Source: Toxonevra muliebris
Taxonomy: Eukaryota; Arthropoda; Insecta; Diptera; Pallopteridae
Direction: 5' to 3'
Length of the DNA: 64,000 nt
Assembly (NCBI GenBank): GCA_963691655.1
Contig: OY829326.1
Span: forward strand, 10,714,878 to 10,778,877
The notes beneath the pieces are model-generated. The model made no database searches. It was not told where the DNA came from and saw only the letters and a list, made by a program, of their open reading frames with translations. The translations under genes were made by a program, and so were the position numbers. Each line of letters starts with the position of its first letter. The stretch's first letter is position 1. Positions 46,375 through 57,870 of the stretch are shown piece after piece.

Positions 46375-46505
46375 CCAACCTGAAAGTATACTGTACTATA
46401 ATTATTATATAATAATAAGATTTATGTACCAGCCTGAAAGTATGCTGTACTATAATTATTGTATAATATTTATGCACCAGCCTGAAAGTATGCTGTACTA
46501 TTGTG
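46375..46505 (+). repeat. Tandem repeat, about 2.7 copies of a 48-54-bp unit
   Basis: CCARCCTGAAAGTATRCTGT begins units at 46375, 46429 and 46477. The variable part between them is an AATTATTRTATAATA stretch. The last copy diverges after CTGTACTATTG. Confidence 0.85.
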
Positions 46506-47875
46506 GCTGTAAATAAATAAACGCTAATATTTTATATTATATTTATATATACCATATTTTAGATATTTCATATTACATTGTCATCCAATTCTGAGCTATG
46601 TTTAAAGTCTCTAGCTCATCGGGAAGTTAGTTTAAAATCGAATGCAGAATTCCAACCGAACAGACAGACTGGCAGACAGATAGACACCATTTTCAAGAAA
46701 TTCAAGAAAAAGTTAGCGGTTAATCGGCAAGCAAGTTCTTGGAGAAAAGAAAAATCAGCGTCATGTTAAAGAAAGATCCCAATATTTCAGGCGGAAGAAA
46801 ACGAAGAAGAGGTGTCTGGAAGTTCAATAAAATCATTAACTGAAGGCGTGCCTGAAAACATAAAAAAAAATTGTAAAAGAAATTATTTAATTAAATTATT
46901 TTTCAGAACACGTTGATTATCCTGAAATCAAATTAGAATTTTCTGAGGTACTGTTGAAAAAAGTATAAATGTTCAGATTGAAGACTTTGCTTACAATTAT
47001 GTATGGAGTTTTAAACATTATAGCAAGATATACTGTAATTAACTTTTTCCCTCACTTCTGTGATCTGTTTCATATGACATCAGTAGCTATTTAGAACCGT
47101 TCGTCTACTGTATAAGATATCAAACAAATCGTCGGTCAACTGCTCAAAGGGAATCGTATCTCATTACGAACTATCAGAAAAGTTTGTCGAGTTATTGAAT
47201 GTATGCCAGTAGGAAATCCCAATGCCTCAGAGTTGCATTGAAAATGTTTAATCAAATTTGCGAGCATGATCGCAAATTTTTGCGATTCGACTCGCTTTCC
47301 GCTATTTATCTTAGGGTGAAGCACAACAAAACAAATTGAAAGGTATAAATATAAATATAGCAGTTTTGGTTCTTCCGAAATATCGATAAAAAAAAAAAAA
47401 TTATTTTGACCTTTAAGCACTTACATTCGTATATAAAAATCTTTAGAAAAAACATTTAGGAATCCTATTTTTGCAACCTTTTAAGGTTTCAAAACACGCA
47501 TTTTTACCCACTTAAAATAAAATATTATTATAATTACATAAAGGTGTAGCTTAAATGCTTATACATATGTATGTAAGTAAAAAAGAAAAACTAAAATCAA
47601 TAAATGTACTTGAAAAACAGAATTCTCAAGGTTTAACACACCACCACACAACATACAAAACCATAAAATTATTGTTAGGAAAAATCAATAATTTAAAAAA
47701 AAAAACGAAAGCAAAGAGAAAATAAATACCAGAAAAAAGTGAGTTAAATCATAAACTTATTTTTATCAATGATGTTTAATTAATACAATGACTTTGGGGG
47801 TGCTTACAATGAAGTACTCACGCATGTTAACATGATATAAGCGAAAAGAAAAAAAAAAACAAACAAAAAACGCAA

Positions 47876-48484
47876 ATGATAGTTTTTTAGGAGACTATGA
47901 AAATTAAATCTAGAGGTTAATTTTCAAAGTCATGACTTAAGTTCATGTCAATTTCGTTATTTGAAGTTATATATAAACAGGCTTAATGAACAAATGTAGT
48001 CATCACAACAACAATGTATACAGAGACGGGCAAATCAGACGGCCGTTTCGGAATCCGCCACAATTCCTCATCAGTGATCTTAGTGATAAGTTCTTAATCT
48101 TTCAATATCCTATATAAGCTACTAATATTTGAAATCATAACCCAGAATTACGGATTTGATTCCAAATATCTTCACTGAATAGAGATATTGAAAGAAACTA
48201 CCACTACCGTTCTATACACTTATGTTGTTGTTTTTTTCCCATTGTAGCTAGTCTGCATAACAGTTCGTTATTTGAAAGTCTAGTACATGGGAGAGTGTGT
48301 GTGTTTGTGAGAAAATGATTCTAGGTGTCATTTTTTCTGAACGGTCCCCATTCGATCAGTTCATGATAGTTTTTTAGGAGACTATGAAAATTAAATCTAG
48401 AGGTTAATTTTCAAAGTCATGACTTAAGTTCATGTCAATTTCGTTATTTGAAGTTATATATAAACAGGCTTAATGAACAAATGT
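47876..48484 (+). repeat. 122-bp perfect direct repeat flanking a fold-back family member
   Basis: 47876-47997 and 48363-48484 are identical by eye over 122 bases (ATGATAGTTTTTTAGGAGAC through GGCTTAATGAACAAATGT). The first copy continues into the remainder of a fold-back element homologous to 40944-41266 (GGGCAAATCAGACGGCCGTTTCGG at 48028-48051 and the loop sequence to about 48180). Its right arm is degraded. The second copy stops abruptly at AAATGT. 100% identity means a recent duplication, gene conversion or an assembly duplication. Confidence 0.8.
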
Positions 48485-50417
48485 CAAAAGTCAATGCGAA
48501 AGTAGCGCTTGCTCGTGATTTGTGGTATGTAAATTTAGCTAGTCTCCTTGTGTTATGCTGCTTTTCTACGCACTACTGTAAGTTGCTGTAAGTAGCTAAC
48601 AATAAATAGTTTCGCATTCATTCAGATACACATTTGTATTTATGCATTCTCAATAGACAAAAATCTAATAATAAACGAATGCGACTGCGAGTACTCGTCT
48701 GATGGACGTCGAAATGATTGAAATTGAATTGAATGTTGTCTGTTATCTGACGTTATTGCACTAAAGCTGATGATATTTTCTTTTTACTTTTTTACATAGA
48801 GAGTATGGATGAGTAGTTGCAACTGCATAATAAATTTTGTAGTAATGTACTTAAGATAATGCAATTATAAAAGGTTTACTTTAGCCGGTGCAACTGGGAC
48901 TATTTATCATTGCGGCGTTTGCCGCGAAATATCGAAATTGCTTTTTCAATAATTTTAACAATAAATTCCTAGGAGACTTTATTGATTGTTATTTGATGTA
49001 AATTTATTATTTTGGGAAAACATAAAATTTTGTTCGTTTCGGAGGTTGTTATAATTTAGTTTTGAAGATTCGTAAACAGAATTATTCATTCTAGCTAATT
49101 TGCACGATTCTCAGCGGAAGTAGCTTTGAAATTGCAGACTAAGAAGAAAGTCTGTTACAAATCGCCAACAGATAGAATAAAAGCGAAACGATTAAACTCG
49201 TTTAAACTTTGATAATCATTTTGTCCGTTTATAGGCAATTTCCGCCTTAACTAAAGATTTGTGTTAATTTTTAGTTAACATTTTAAACAAATTAAAAATA
49301 TTTTTTCTTGTGTTAAATAATTTATTAGATTATAATTGTTTTAAACACATAAATGAACAATTTATTTCTGCCTACAAAGTTAATTAAATATAAAAAGCAA
49401 ACATTTCCTTAAGATTTTTTTATTTTTTCAGAAAAATTTTAAATATATTGCAAAATTGTCTTTGCCAAAATCACAAATTGCTGAAATAAAAACAGTAAAA
49501 TGCATGAACTACACGCAATAAAAGTATTTAGTTGAAAGTAGATTTTAGTAAAAATTTCTATTTAAGATAAATGAATAGAAATATTGCAATTTTTGTGTGT
49601 TAAATGAAAGAAAATGAGAAATTTCTCACATGCTGGCAAAATGCCTACAAAACAGAAAAAACTAAAGACAAATAGTTCTTCCTTTACAAAATTTAGAATA
49701 CAACATTTTATATATGTTTGGATGATTTTTGGGTGTATCTTTAACCCAGAAGGAAATTAAAGCAGGGTAGAAAAAAAAAAATTCCCAGTTATTGCACTCG
49801 GACTCGGACGAAAAAAATCTCCCACTTTTATTTATTTTTTTCATGCGGAACTGAAAAAAATCCTTAAAATTTATAATAGTTTTATTCATCCAGACGAAAT
49901 TTTTTTATTTAAAAATAAAATTATGAAAAATATCGAAATCAAATTTTTCAAATTCCAAGGAGTTTTTTTTACATGAACGAAATTTACAAAAGTTTTCCTA
50001 AACAGAAATCAGATTTATCCTTATGTGGGAAAGCCACTGTGACGGCTGGAAAAATGAGTGGTTTTCGGAAATTTTTTTGATCTATCAAATAATGGAATAT
50101 GGGGATCGTTTTATATTCATTTTATTAAGTGCACTTCTAACAATATTTCCATAAATTTTTATTAAAAAATATTGAATAGTTTTATAGATATGGGCGTTGC
50201 CGGGAAGCCCGAAAAAAGAAAAAAATTTCCCCCTCCATTGTCACGTCGATTTTTCAAGAACGGATTTTTTGAAAAAAAATTTAGTTTTTATTAATCTATA
50301 TGAGTATAATTCTCGTCGCATGTAGCGTTTTTTTTTTTTTCCACAAAATGGCGACTGATTGAAATTTTTTTTATGTTTTCGACCCTTTTTTTTGTTTCAA
50401 AAATAGTAAAAACTAAA

Positions 50418-50617
50418 TTGTGTATTAATAATTAATTAATAATAACGAACACAAGGCAGAAGTGAAACTTCTTGTGAACTAAAGGAAACACAAGCAAATG
50501 AAATTTTTCAATCGCTAAATTTTTTTCTTCATTGGCTTGTGTTTTTAATTTCATTTGCTTGCGTTTCGTTTAGTTCACAAGAAGTTTCACTTCTGCCTTG
50601 TGTTCGTTAATACACAA
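50418..50617. repeat. Long near-perfect hairpin (arms about 70-85 bp)
   Basis: The left arm TTGTGTATTAA...AACGAACACAAGGCAGAAGT...GCAAATGAAAT (50418-50504) pairs with 50548-50617. Over the 59 bases from GAACACAAGG to AAATGAAAT I count two mismatches. The outer part has one 14-base insertion (TAATTAATTAATAA) on the left. The loop is about 43 bases. There is no coding capacity. It could be a fold-back MITE (ends TTGTGTATTAA, possible CTAAA/CTAAT flanks) or a transcribed hairpin-RNA locus. It sits in the host intron. Confidence 0.85.
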
Positions 50618-52339
50618 CTAATTTTTTTTTTTTGGGATTAATGCTAGAACAAAAATTGCAACATCTTCATGTAATTCCTTGGACATTTGCGCCATCTGTA
50701 TGTGAAATGTATAACTGTCATAAACTTTAAGATGGCGACGCTACACATTGTTCTTTCTGCCATAGGCGTGTGTGTGTAATTAATATGTTATATGGAATTA
50801 AAACTATTTATGAATCGTTTATTATATAGTTTGCTCGTGAATTCAGTTACGGAATATTGATATTTAGCCCCTCATGCACATCGCTCGACAAAATTATGTC
50901 GTATTGCAAACTTACGCGCGACGTCAAATCCGGTTGGTTTTACTCTAGGACAAGAGAAAAGAATTTTCACTTCAAAAATTTCAAAATCGGCCACTGCAAA
51001 GACGAACAAAACTAATAAAATTTGAAATTATCGACGCGACTAGTTCGAAAAAAGGCGTTTCGAGAAAAACGCGTTTAAAGTTTTCAGTACATTAAGTTTT
51101 CAGTCTACTTACTATCACTAAAATGGATGCAACTCCAGCAAAATTTTGTACACATATTTTTGAATATATAAACTTTAATTTAAGATAAAAATTAAAAAAA
51201 TTAACACAGTGAATTTATAGTAGAGATCCATCATGACTATTCGTGTCTTTTCAAAGTGTTGCTAAAACCTAAGCCAGGCGGAACTCATTCCCTTATAAAC
51301 CGCTTATTTTCCTAATGGGTAATGCAGGATAAACATATACCTACATACATATTGTGGTTTCTTGTTTCGCTTGCATGCAATTGATTTAATTTTACTTCTC
51401 GTTTTTTTTTTTTGAGTGTGTATAGAAATAAGATTTATCTATGAATTTTTTGGTTTTTTTTCGGATTGGTTCTTTGATAAATTTGTTTTAAGAAAATATT
51501 TCAAAATATTTATAACAAATATTTATATTTGAAGCTGACGTACATATATATAAACATTTTTTAAAACTTTTTTTTATTATATTGTATATATATAAAATTG
51601 CGTTTCTGAAATTTTTCATATTGTTTCATTTTTCATGTCAAAATTTTAATAAAAAATAAAAACAAATAAATCAAATAATTTTAAATTTATCCAAACATTT
51701 TTTTTTTGTTATATATAAATTAGTTTTATAATTTAGAAACACTGCTGTCATTTTTCCATCAAAAATTCACGTATAATTCAATGTTTGTTATTTGTCAAAA
51801 TTAAACTGGCATTTTATTGCTTATTAATGTCCCATTTGTTTTCATTGTTTCTTTCTGATCTAATAAAATAAAAGTTTTACCCCCCGAATTGGAATGTGCC
51901 AAAAATGCGATGCTCTAGTTTTTTTTTTCCTTTCAATTTGTGCGAGATTTTAAAAATATTTGTTATATAGAATAGTACCTCTGTGGTTTGTTTCTATGAT
52001 CTAATTGAGTAAGATAATTCTTTTATTTTTAGTTTTTTTGGCATACATTTTTACGCAACTTAAAGGTGCAATCTTCAAAGAAATAAAATCATTTCAAAGT
52101 ATTTTCGTGCATAAATTGGCGCTAATTTTTTTTTTTATTTCAATAAAATTTGTCTTTAATTTTAATTTTTTTGTTTGTCTTTCCTCAAAGTGTGTTCTCT
52201 TTGGTTATTTTGTGTTTAATTATTTTTAAAAAGCATTGACATTGTGTTGTTTAATTTCGTTAAATTCGTGTAGGCCTACAACACTCACTCATTTTTACTT
52301 TTTTTTTATATTTTTTTCATTCGATGTATCTTCTTCTAG

Positions 52340-52361
52340 ACGTTCGGCGCTGCGCAATATC
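52340..52361 (+). other. Candidate micro-exon or regulatory block (weak)
   Basis: A long pyrimidine tract ends in CTTCTTCTAG at 52339, and a GTAAGC donor-like site starts at 52362. The 22 bases between are GC-richer than the intron. In one frame the wider block reads RRSALRNIVSVSIVQAYLSK before a stop. A 22-nt exon would not preserve the frame between the two host exons, so it would have to be an alternative end, a noncoding exon, or chance. Confidence 0.15.
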
Positions 52362-54390
52362 GTAAGCGTAAGCATTGTGCAGGCGTATCTCTCTAAATAT
52401 CTTTAGAATTAACTGCCGTTTCCTCTCCCCCGTCACGTCGTTTTCTTCGCATTGTTGCTAATTTTAAAAATGATGCTTTCATCATAATTTTATTTTGAAT
52501 AAAAATACAAAATTTCTCAATATTTACAACGGGCAACGAAAAACCAGAAAAAAACAAATGCGTTTTTACGCTCTTCGTTTATTTTTATTGGAAAAATTAT
52601 TAGACACAGGTTTTCGGAATTTTTTTATGTAAACTTGTAAACTTTTTTGTGAATGTAAATATAGATATGATTAGTCCACACTTTCCGGCACTTATTGTCT
52701 GAACATATGCGGGTATGCAGATTGAATTACTTATTTTTTATTTGAAGAAAATAATCTAGTTTGTTTCTATCGTCTAAATTTCTATAAATTTTCTACATTA
52801 AACATTTACATAAAATGGGCGTATTAATGATTGTTTATGCATACATTTTCTTTTTTGCCTATCAATTTCTCTTTTATATATGATTTTTTTAAATGAATTT
52901 TCTTTGTTTATTATCATCTGTCGACCGTGTTTATTGCCGTATCGATGACTAATTAAGTAAGTCATAATGAAATTGACGCCAATCAATTCTGATAAATGAT
53001 ATAATAATCAATACAAAATACATATTTACACACATACATACCAACAAGTACATGTATAGCTTTTCAAATATGCACATATCAAATACAAATAGAAAACAAG
53101 AATTTGTATACATTAAAAATTATCAATTGCGGTTAGTTTATTTAAACGTATTTAAAACCAAAAGTTTTACAAAATACACAATTCAAAAATAAAATAAAAA
53201 AATAAAAAACATTTACCGGAAAAATTTGTGTGCAACCTGTGTCAACAACATTTGCGTTTATTTTGTATTTTCAATAGAATTTTATATGTTCTACTAAGCA
53301 AAAACAAAATTTATGCCTTAAATTTTTTGTCACACACTTTCCCCACATTTTTTAATTAATAACAATTTATTAATTAAAATCAAAGTAACAAATCTCAAAC
53401 ATCAGCCAGCAACCCACGCTTTCACGAATATATGAAATATGTAAGCGTGTCGTATAATCTAACGTATAATTTGAGCTATGTAAAACAAATCAGTATTCAT
53501 TCCGTTTTTATCCCGTAACTAATTTACATTTGTTCTTTTCGTTTTTCAAGAAATATAACTGAAATTGGGCACGTTTGTACCCTACGTACGTAGTTAAGTG
53601 TTAATTTGAACGTTATCGTTGGTATTGTGTAATATTGTCACTTTGTCGCACCTACCCCGGTTAGCCCCTACACAAATTCTCTAGTTATCAACAAAAAATT
53701 TTAACATATCATGCCTACTTTCATTATTTTTTTTCATTATACAATAAGTTGAAAGTTCTTGCAGAAAAACAAAAAAATTTTTGTTAATGAAAATGAAACC
53801 AAAATAAAAAACTAGCGAAAAAAAAAAACAAAATTAATTGAATCATATAAGTTTTTTTTGTTTTTTTTTTTTACTTCAATGTAATTTTATAATAGTTGTT
53901 GTTATTATTTTTTATAAATAGTAATAAATTTGTTTCTATTGAAGTTTTTTGTGCTATCGTCATTCGTGGTTCGTCACTTTCTTTTCGCTTGAGATATCTT
54001 CTTATAATTATAAAATGTGATATAGGAAGGGTTCCAAAAAGAATTGAGCAATCAATAGTTCCAAAAAGAACGTCCGTCCTAGTCGGTGTAAAAAAATATT
54101 GACCTTACTTAAGAAATCTGTTATCCCTTAGAGATCAATTTGGAGATATAAAGAAGGGTCAGAGGCCTGCATTAAAATATTTAAGGAATTACACCATCTT
54201 GATTTTTTCTGGATCTGTTATTTATATGATCAAACCCATTTTCCGAGTTATAGCAATTTAAAGTGAGTGCAGTAGAGTACTCTTTTCGTTTTAGATTTTC
54301 TCGAAACTACTTTTTCAAACTGGTGGACAAGATATCTCAAAGTTTACTCAATCGATTTTGATAAAATTTATTCCACATATTCTTTATAAT

Positions 54391-54819
54391 AGCTGCGTTT
54401 TATTCGCCACTTGCTGCTAGTTATATATAACTAGCAGCGATAATTGTATGGGAAAACAACAACAAAGCGGCAGAGATAACACGTATGTATACTTAACAAG
54501 TTGTTTAACTACATCAAATTCTATTGCGAACTGCTACTAGCGAAACAAGAAGCATGGCAGTTTGGCAAAAAACAGTAAAGGCAAAAATTTGAAATGTCTG
54601 GCGGTGAAAATAAGTTAAAATCATGGTTAAATATTCTTATAAAGAGTAAAAACTAAAAACAATGCCCGCGATTGACCGCAAAACCTGAGACCCATTAAAA
54701 TGTTTCAGCTCTGGCTGCTGAGCAGTTTCATTGTGAATAACATGATAACGAAGAAGAGACTTAACAACTTGGTCGTTTTATTCGTACATGTTAAACTGAC
54801 TGGCGAATAAAACACAGCC
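54391..54819. mobile_element. Harbinger-like MITE with internal palindrome
   Basis: Inverted ends AGCTGCGTTTTATTCGCCA (54391-54409) and, on the other strand, GGCTGTGTTTTATTCGCCA (54801-54819) match at 17 of 19. They are flanked by AAT on both sides (54388-54390 and 54820-54822). A 3-bp duplication and GGCTGTG-type ends suggest Harbinger, although the usual target is TWA. A perfect 26-bp palindrome centred on TTATATATAA lies at 54413-54438. There is no coding content. Confidence 0.65.
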
Positions 54820-56894
54820 AATATCATCTAAATTGTAGCTTAGAATTTTTATGATTTATTCATAATTTTTCAAAACTAAAAATTTCGTAAAAAATTTAAT
54901 TTTTTTTTCTAAAAAAAATAAAAAATATTTTATTACTTTTCTGATTTTTCTGAAAAAATTTCCATCATCTCATATCTCTAGCATTTTCTAATTTTTTTTA
55001 TTTTTTTTTTTTAATTGCTCATACTCTACTTTTCATTCCGTTCAAAATGGAATGCCACCAAAATGATTAGAAAAAAAACTGTTTCTTGTTGGAGCAACAA
55101 TGGAACAGAAATCATTTTCTCCAGAAATTCATTAATGGAACAGTTCTCATTCAATTGAATTAAAGTTTTAAAGTTTTCTTTTACTAATTTTTTTCACAAC
55201 GAAAATCCTGTGAGGGGATTTTCGTACAGATATGTGTCCATGAATTTGAACACTTTTCCTGACTTCGACTTAAATGCCAACCAAACCATTTTGGTATTGA
55301 CGTCTTTGTTATTTTTTCCTCTATCGTTTGAAATTTATTTTGTTGCAATTGAACAGTTACCGTCGAAACTATTGTGACTTTTATGGGACAACCTCACTTT
55401 TTTTTGTGCTCTCTCGTCAATTTCAAAAAATTATTTAAAATACTAAATAATAAAAAGATGTATAAAATACTAATTTCTTATGTAGATAGAACCTTCCTCT
55501 ATCGATAGAGACATAAGTCGGAGTATTTTAAAGCTCCCTAAACGTTTTTTTTTTTTTTTGTACATATTTGTATACCTCGCGTACGTCCAAACCTGGACAG
55601 TTAAAAATTCGTGAATAGTTTTTTTTACTATTTGGGGGCTCCTAAACACAAAAACCAACATCTCGATTTTTTCCTACCACGGGAAGTACACATTCTCCTG
55701 AGAGGGTTAAAGTCACTATTTAATTAGGAGTTTTCTCATTTCTCAACTAGATATTTATTAATTCTTCTGCTTAACCTTGCACATAAATCAACAAGTCAAT
55801 TTTTCACTAATTTTATTCACAACTAAATGTACTTACTAAACATGCACATAAAAGTTAAATTTTAATACTATGTTAATATTGGATTAAACACCCACAATTT
55901 GTATGTTGCTACTGTGAAATTATCGTAGCAGCAGAAAGTGCAGCTGTTTCAGTGTCGCTTTTTTATTTTCATTTTATTTTACCTTATACTTTTTTTATAT
56001 AACAAACGACACTTTTAATTACAATAAAACGTATTAATGCAGTTTAACTATGTGAAAAAAAATAAATAATTAGTGCCACAGAGAAGAAAATAAGGAGGAC
56101 ACAAGAGCATTAGGAGGAAGGTAGCAATAAATTGTTGCTGCAGCAACAGTAATCGCAAATGAAATGGATAATCTTGGCAACCATTTAAATGCACCTGTGT
56201 AGTATGTATAAAAAAGTAAAATTAAAAATCATGCAAAAAAAAAACAGAAAAAACCAAAACCTAGAACAAAAATGATGTCAAGGTGGGGGCGTTCGTATGT
56301 ATGTATGTATTTAGCTAGTTAGTGTCACAGTAATACTACATAGGGGTCGAATACTAAGTGAAAGTAAAACACAAAATAAAAATATGCAAATTATATTATA
56401 AAATGGCAAAAAATAATAAATGTTTAAAATAAATTATTAAACTAGTAAAAGCAGTAAACAGTAGTTTTCAAACTTTTATAAAGTGCGCTTAAATGAAGAA
56501 TGTGGCAAACAATGAGTGCAAAGGAGTTCGTCAAATACTGCATTGCGTTCAAAACCTTATGTGATATTCAATAATAATCGATTCTCAGCGTAACTATTAC
56601 TGTTGTCAGTGATTGATATTTTCTAGAATAAAACACTAAGCGAAATAATTTCAAAAAGAAAGTTCTGCTCTTAAGGAACACAACAATTTTCTATTCGTTG
56701 CATTTAAAAAATATACAACTATGTTTGGTACAAGTTCCGGACCGAAACTATCGTTCAGTTCTCCCCCTTGATGTCCTCTAACTCCTTGTGGTGTTTCTTG
56801 GTGTAAGGTGTGTTAGCTGGACACACGATCGCCGCTGCAAGGCTACTCCTGCTAATATTTTTGGCCTCCAAGTTTTTGTTGGTTTTTCAACTCT

Positions 56895-57094
56895 NNNNNN
56901 NNNNNNNNNNNNNNNNNNNNNNNNNNNNNNNNNNNNNNNNNNNNNNNNNNNNNNNNNNNNNNNNNNNNNNNNNNNNNNNNNNNNNNNNNNNNNNNNNNNN
57001 NNNNNNNNNNNNNNNNNNNNNNNNNNNNNNNNNNNNNNNNNNNNNNNNNNNNNNNNNNNNNNNNNNNNNNNNNNNNNNNNNNNNNNNNNNNNNN
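56895..57094. other. Assembly gap (200 N)
   Basis: Exactly 200 undetermined bases, a round number that usually marks a scaffold join of unknown real length. Open frames crossing it are meaningless. The intron length is therefore uncertain. Confidence 0.98.
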
Positions 57095-57870
57095 CAACAA
57101 CCGAAAAACCTCAAATGACACAAAATTGCTAATTTCGAAATATTTCATACGTAAAACTCAAATTCAAATTTTTTGTATATGTAATAAAAACTATGGCGGT
57201 AGGCAGCGTAGGTGGAACATTTCAATTGAAACCATGACACCATGTGAAATATCAACCGAAAGCTAATTTTGCTTGTGGCAAATTTTACATACATGCAACC
57301 GCTGACACCTTCGCATCCTTATTTTGTACGTTGTTGTTTGATATTGAGTATTGCCACACATTTGTTTGTGGATATTGACGATCCATGGGGGGTTGAAATG
57401 AGAGATTGGTATTTGGTGTGTTATTTTAATTCGTTGCTGTGTTCTGTTTTGTTTTGCGGTTTCATATTTGCCTGCCATGTTGTCATTTTGAATGTAGGTA
57501 CGTTTGTGGTTATGTTGGCAATAATGCAAATTGAGAGCTTTTGTTGCTTAATACAGCAGCAGTAATGCAACGGATTGTTTTCCGTTTAAAAACCAAACAA
57601 AAACAAAAAGCCATCTACCGGCTACTGTAATTTTATATGCTCTTGCACTTGGATTTACTATTGCTGATGATGATCATTACGCTAATGTTGCACCAGCAAT
57701 AATTGCATGATTTAACCAAAGTACTTTCATATACCTAGTATAGTTAAATTACGTAATATTTTTAAATGAAATCACTCATCTCAATCGAGTTGATGTAATA
57801 TTAAATACTATTGAATATCAAGTATTGTATTCCATAATTAATGTTCTTTTTCTTTTATCCTCTTTTTCAG
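57095..57870 (+). other. End of first intron, less AT-rich, no exon recognised
   Basis: The stretch has two overlapping open frames on opposite strands (57263-57529 minus, 57269-57565 plus), but neither has a domain or splice context I trust. The last 30 bases provide a pyrimidine tract and AG acceptor for the exon at 57871. Confidence 0.4.

Larger units (their letters stand above)
43299..57870 (+). other. First coding intron (14.6 kb) of the host gene, rich in insertions
   Basis: It is bounded by GTTAGT and TTTTATCCTCTTTTTCAG. The intron contains a DD37E transposon relic (44150-45430), tandem and direct repeats (46375-46505, 47876-48484), a long hairpin (50418-50617), a Harbinger-like MITE (54391-54819) and an assembly gap (56895-57094). 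Outside these I see no coding exon with confidence. A GC-richer block at 52330-52460 has splice-like signals (see separate entry). Stretches 43305-44140, 45430-46370, 46510-47870, 48490-50410, 50620-52330, 52460-54380 and 54830-56890 are otherwise AT-rich with no recognised feature. Confidence 0.6.

Noticed and set aside
46375..46505. CRISPR-like array
   Set aside because: Only three direct copies with diverged AT-rich intervals in an insect intron; it is an ordinary tandem repeat.
47876..48484. The 122-bp direct repeats as LTRs of a small retrotransposon
   Set aside because: No TG...CA termini, no primer-binding site or polypurine tract, and the repeat is the arm of a fold-back family also present at 40.9 kb.
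56788..57148. Open frames running through the N gap
   Set aside because: They consist mostly of undetermined residues and are artefacts of the gap.
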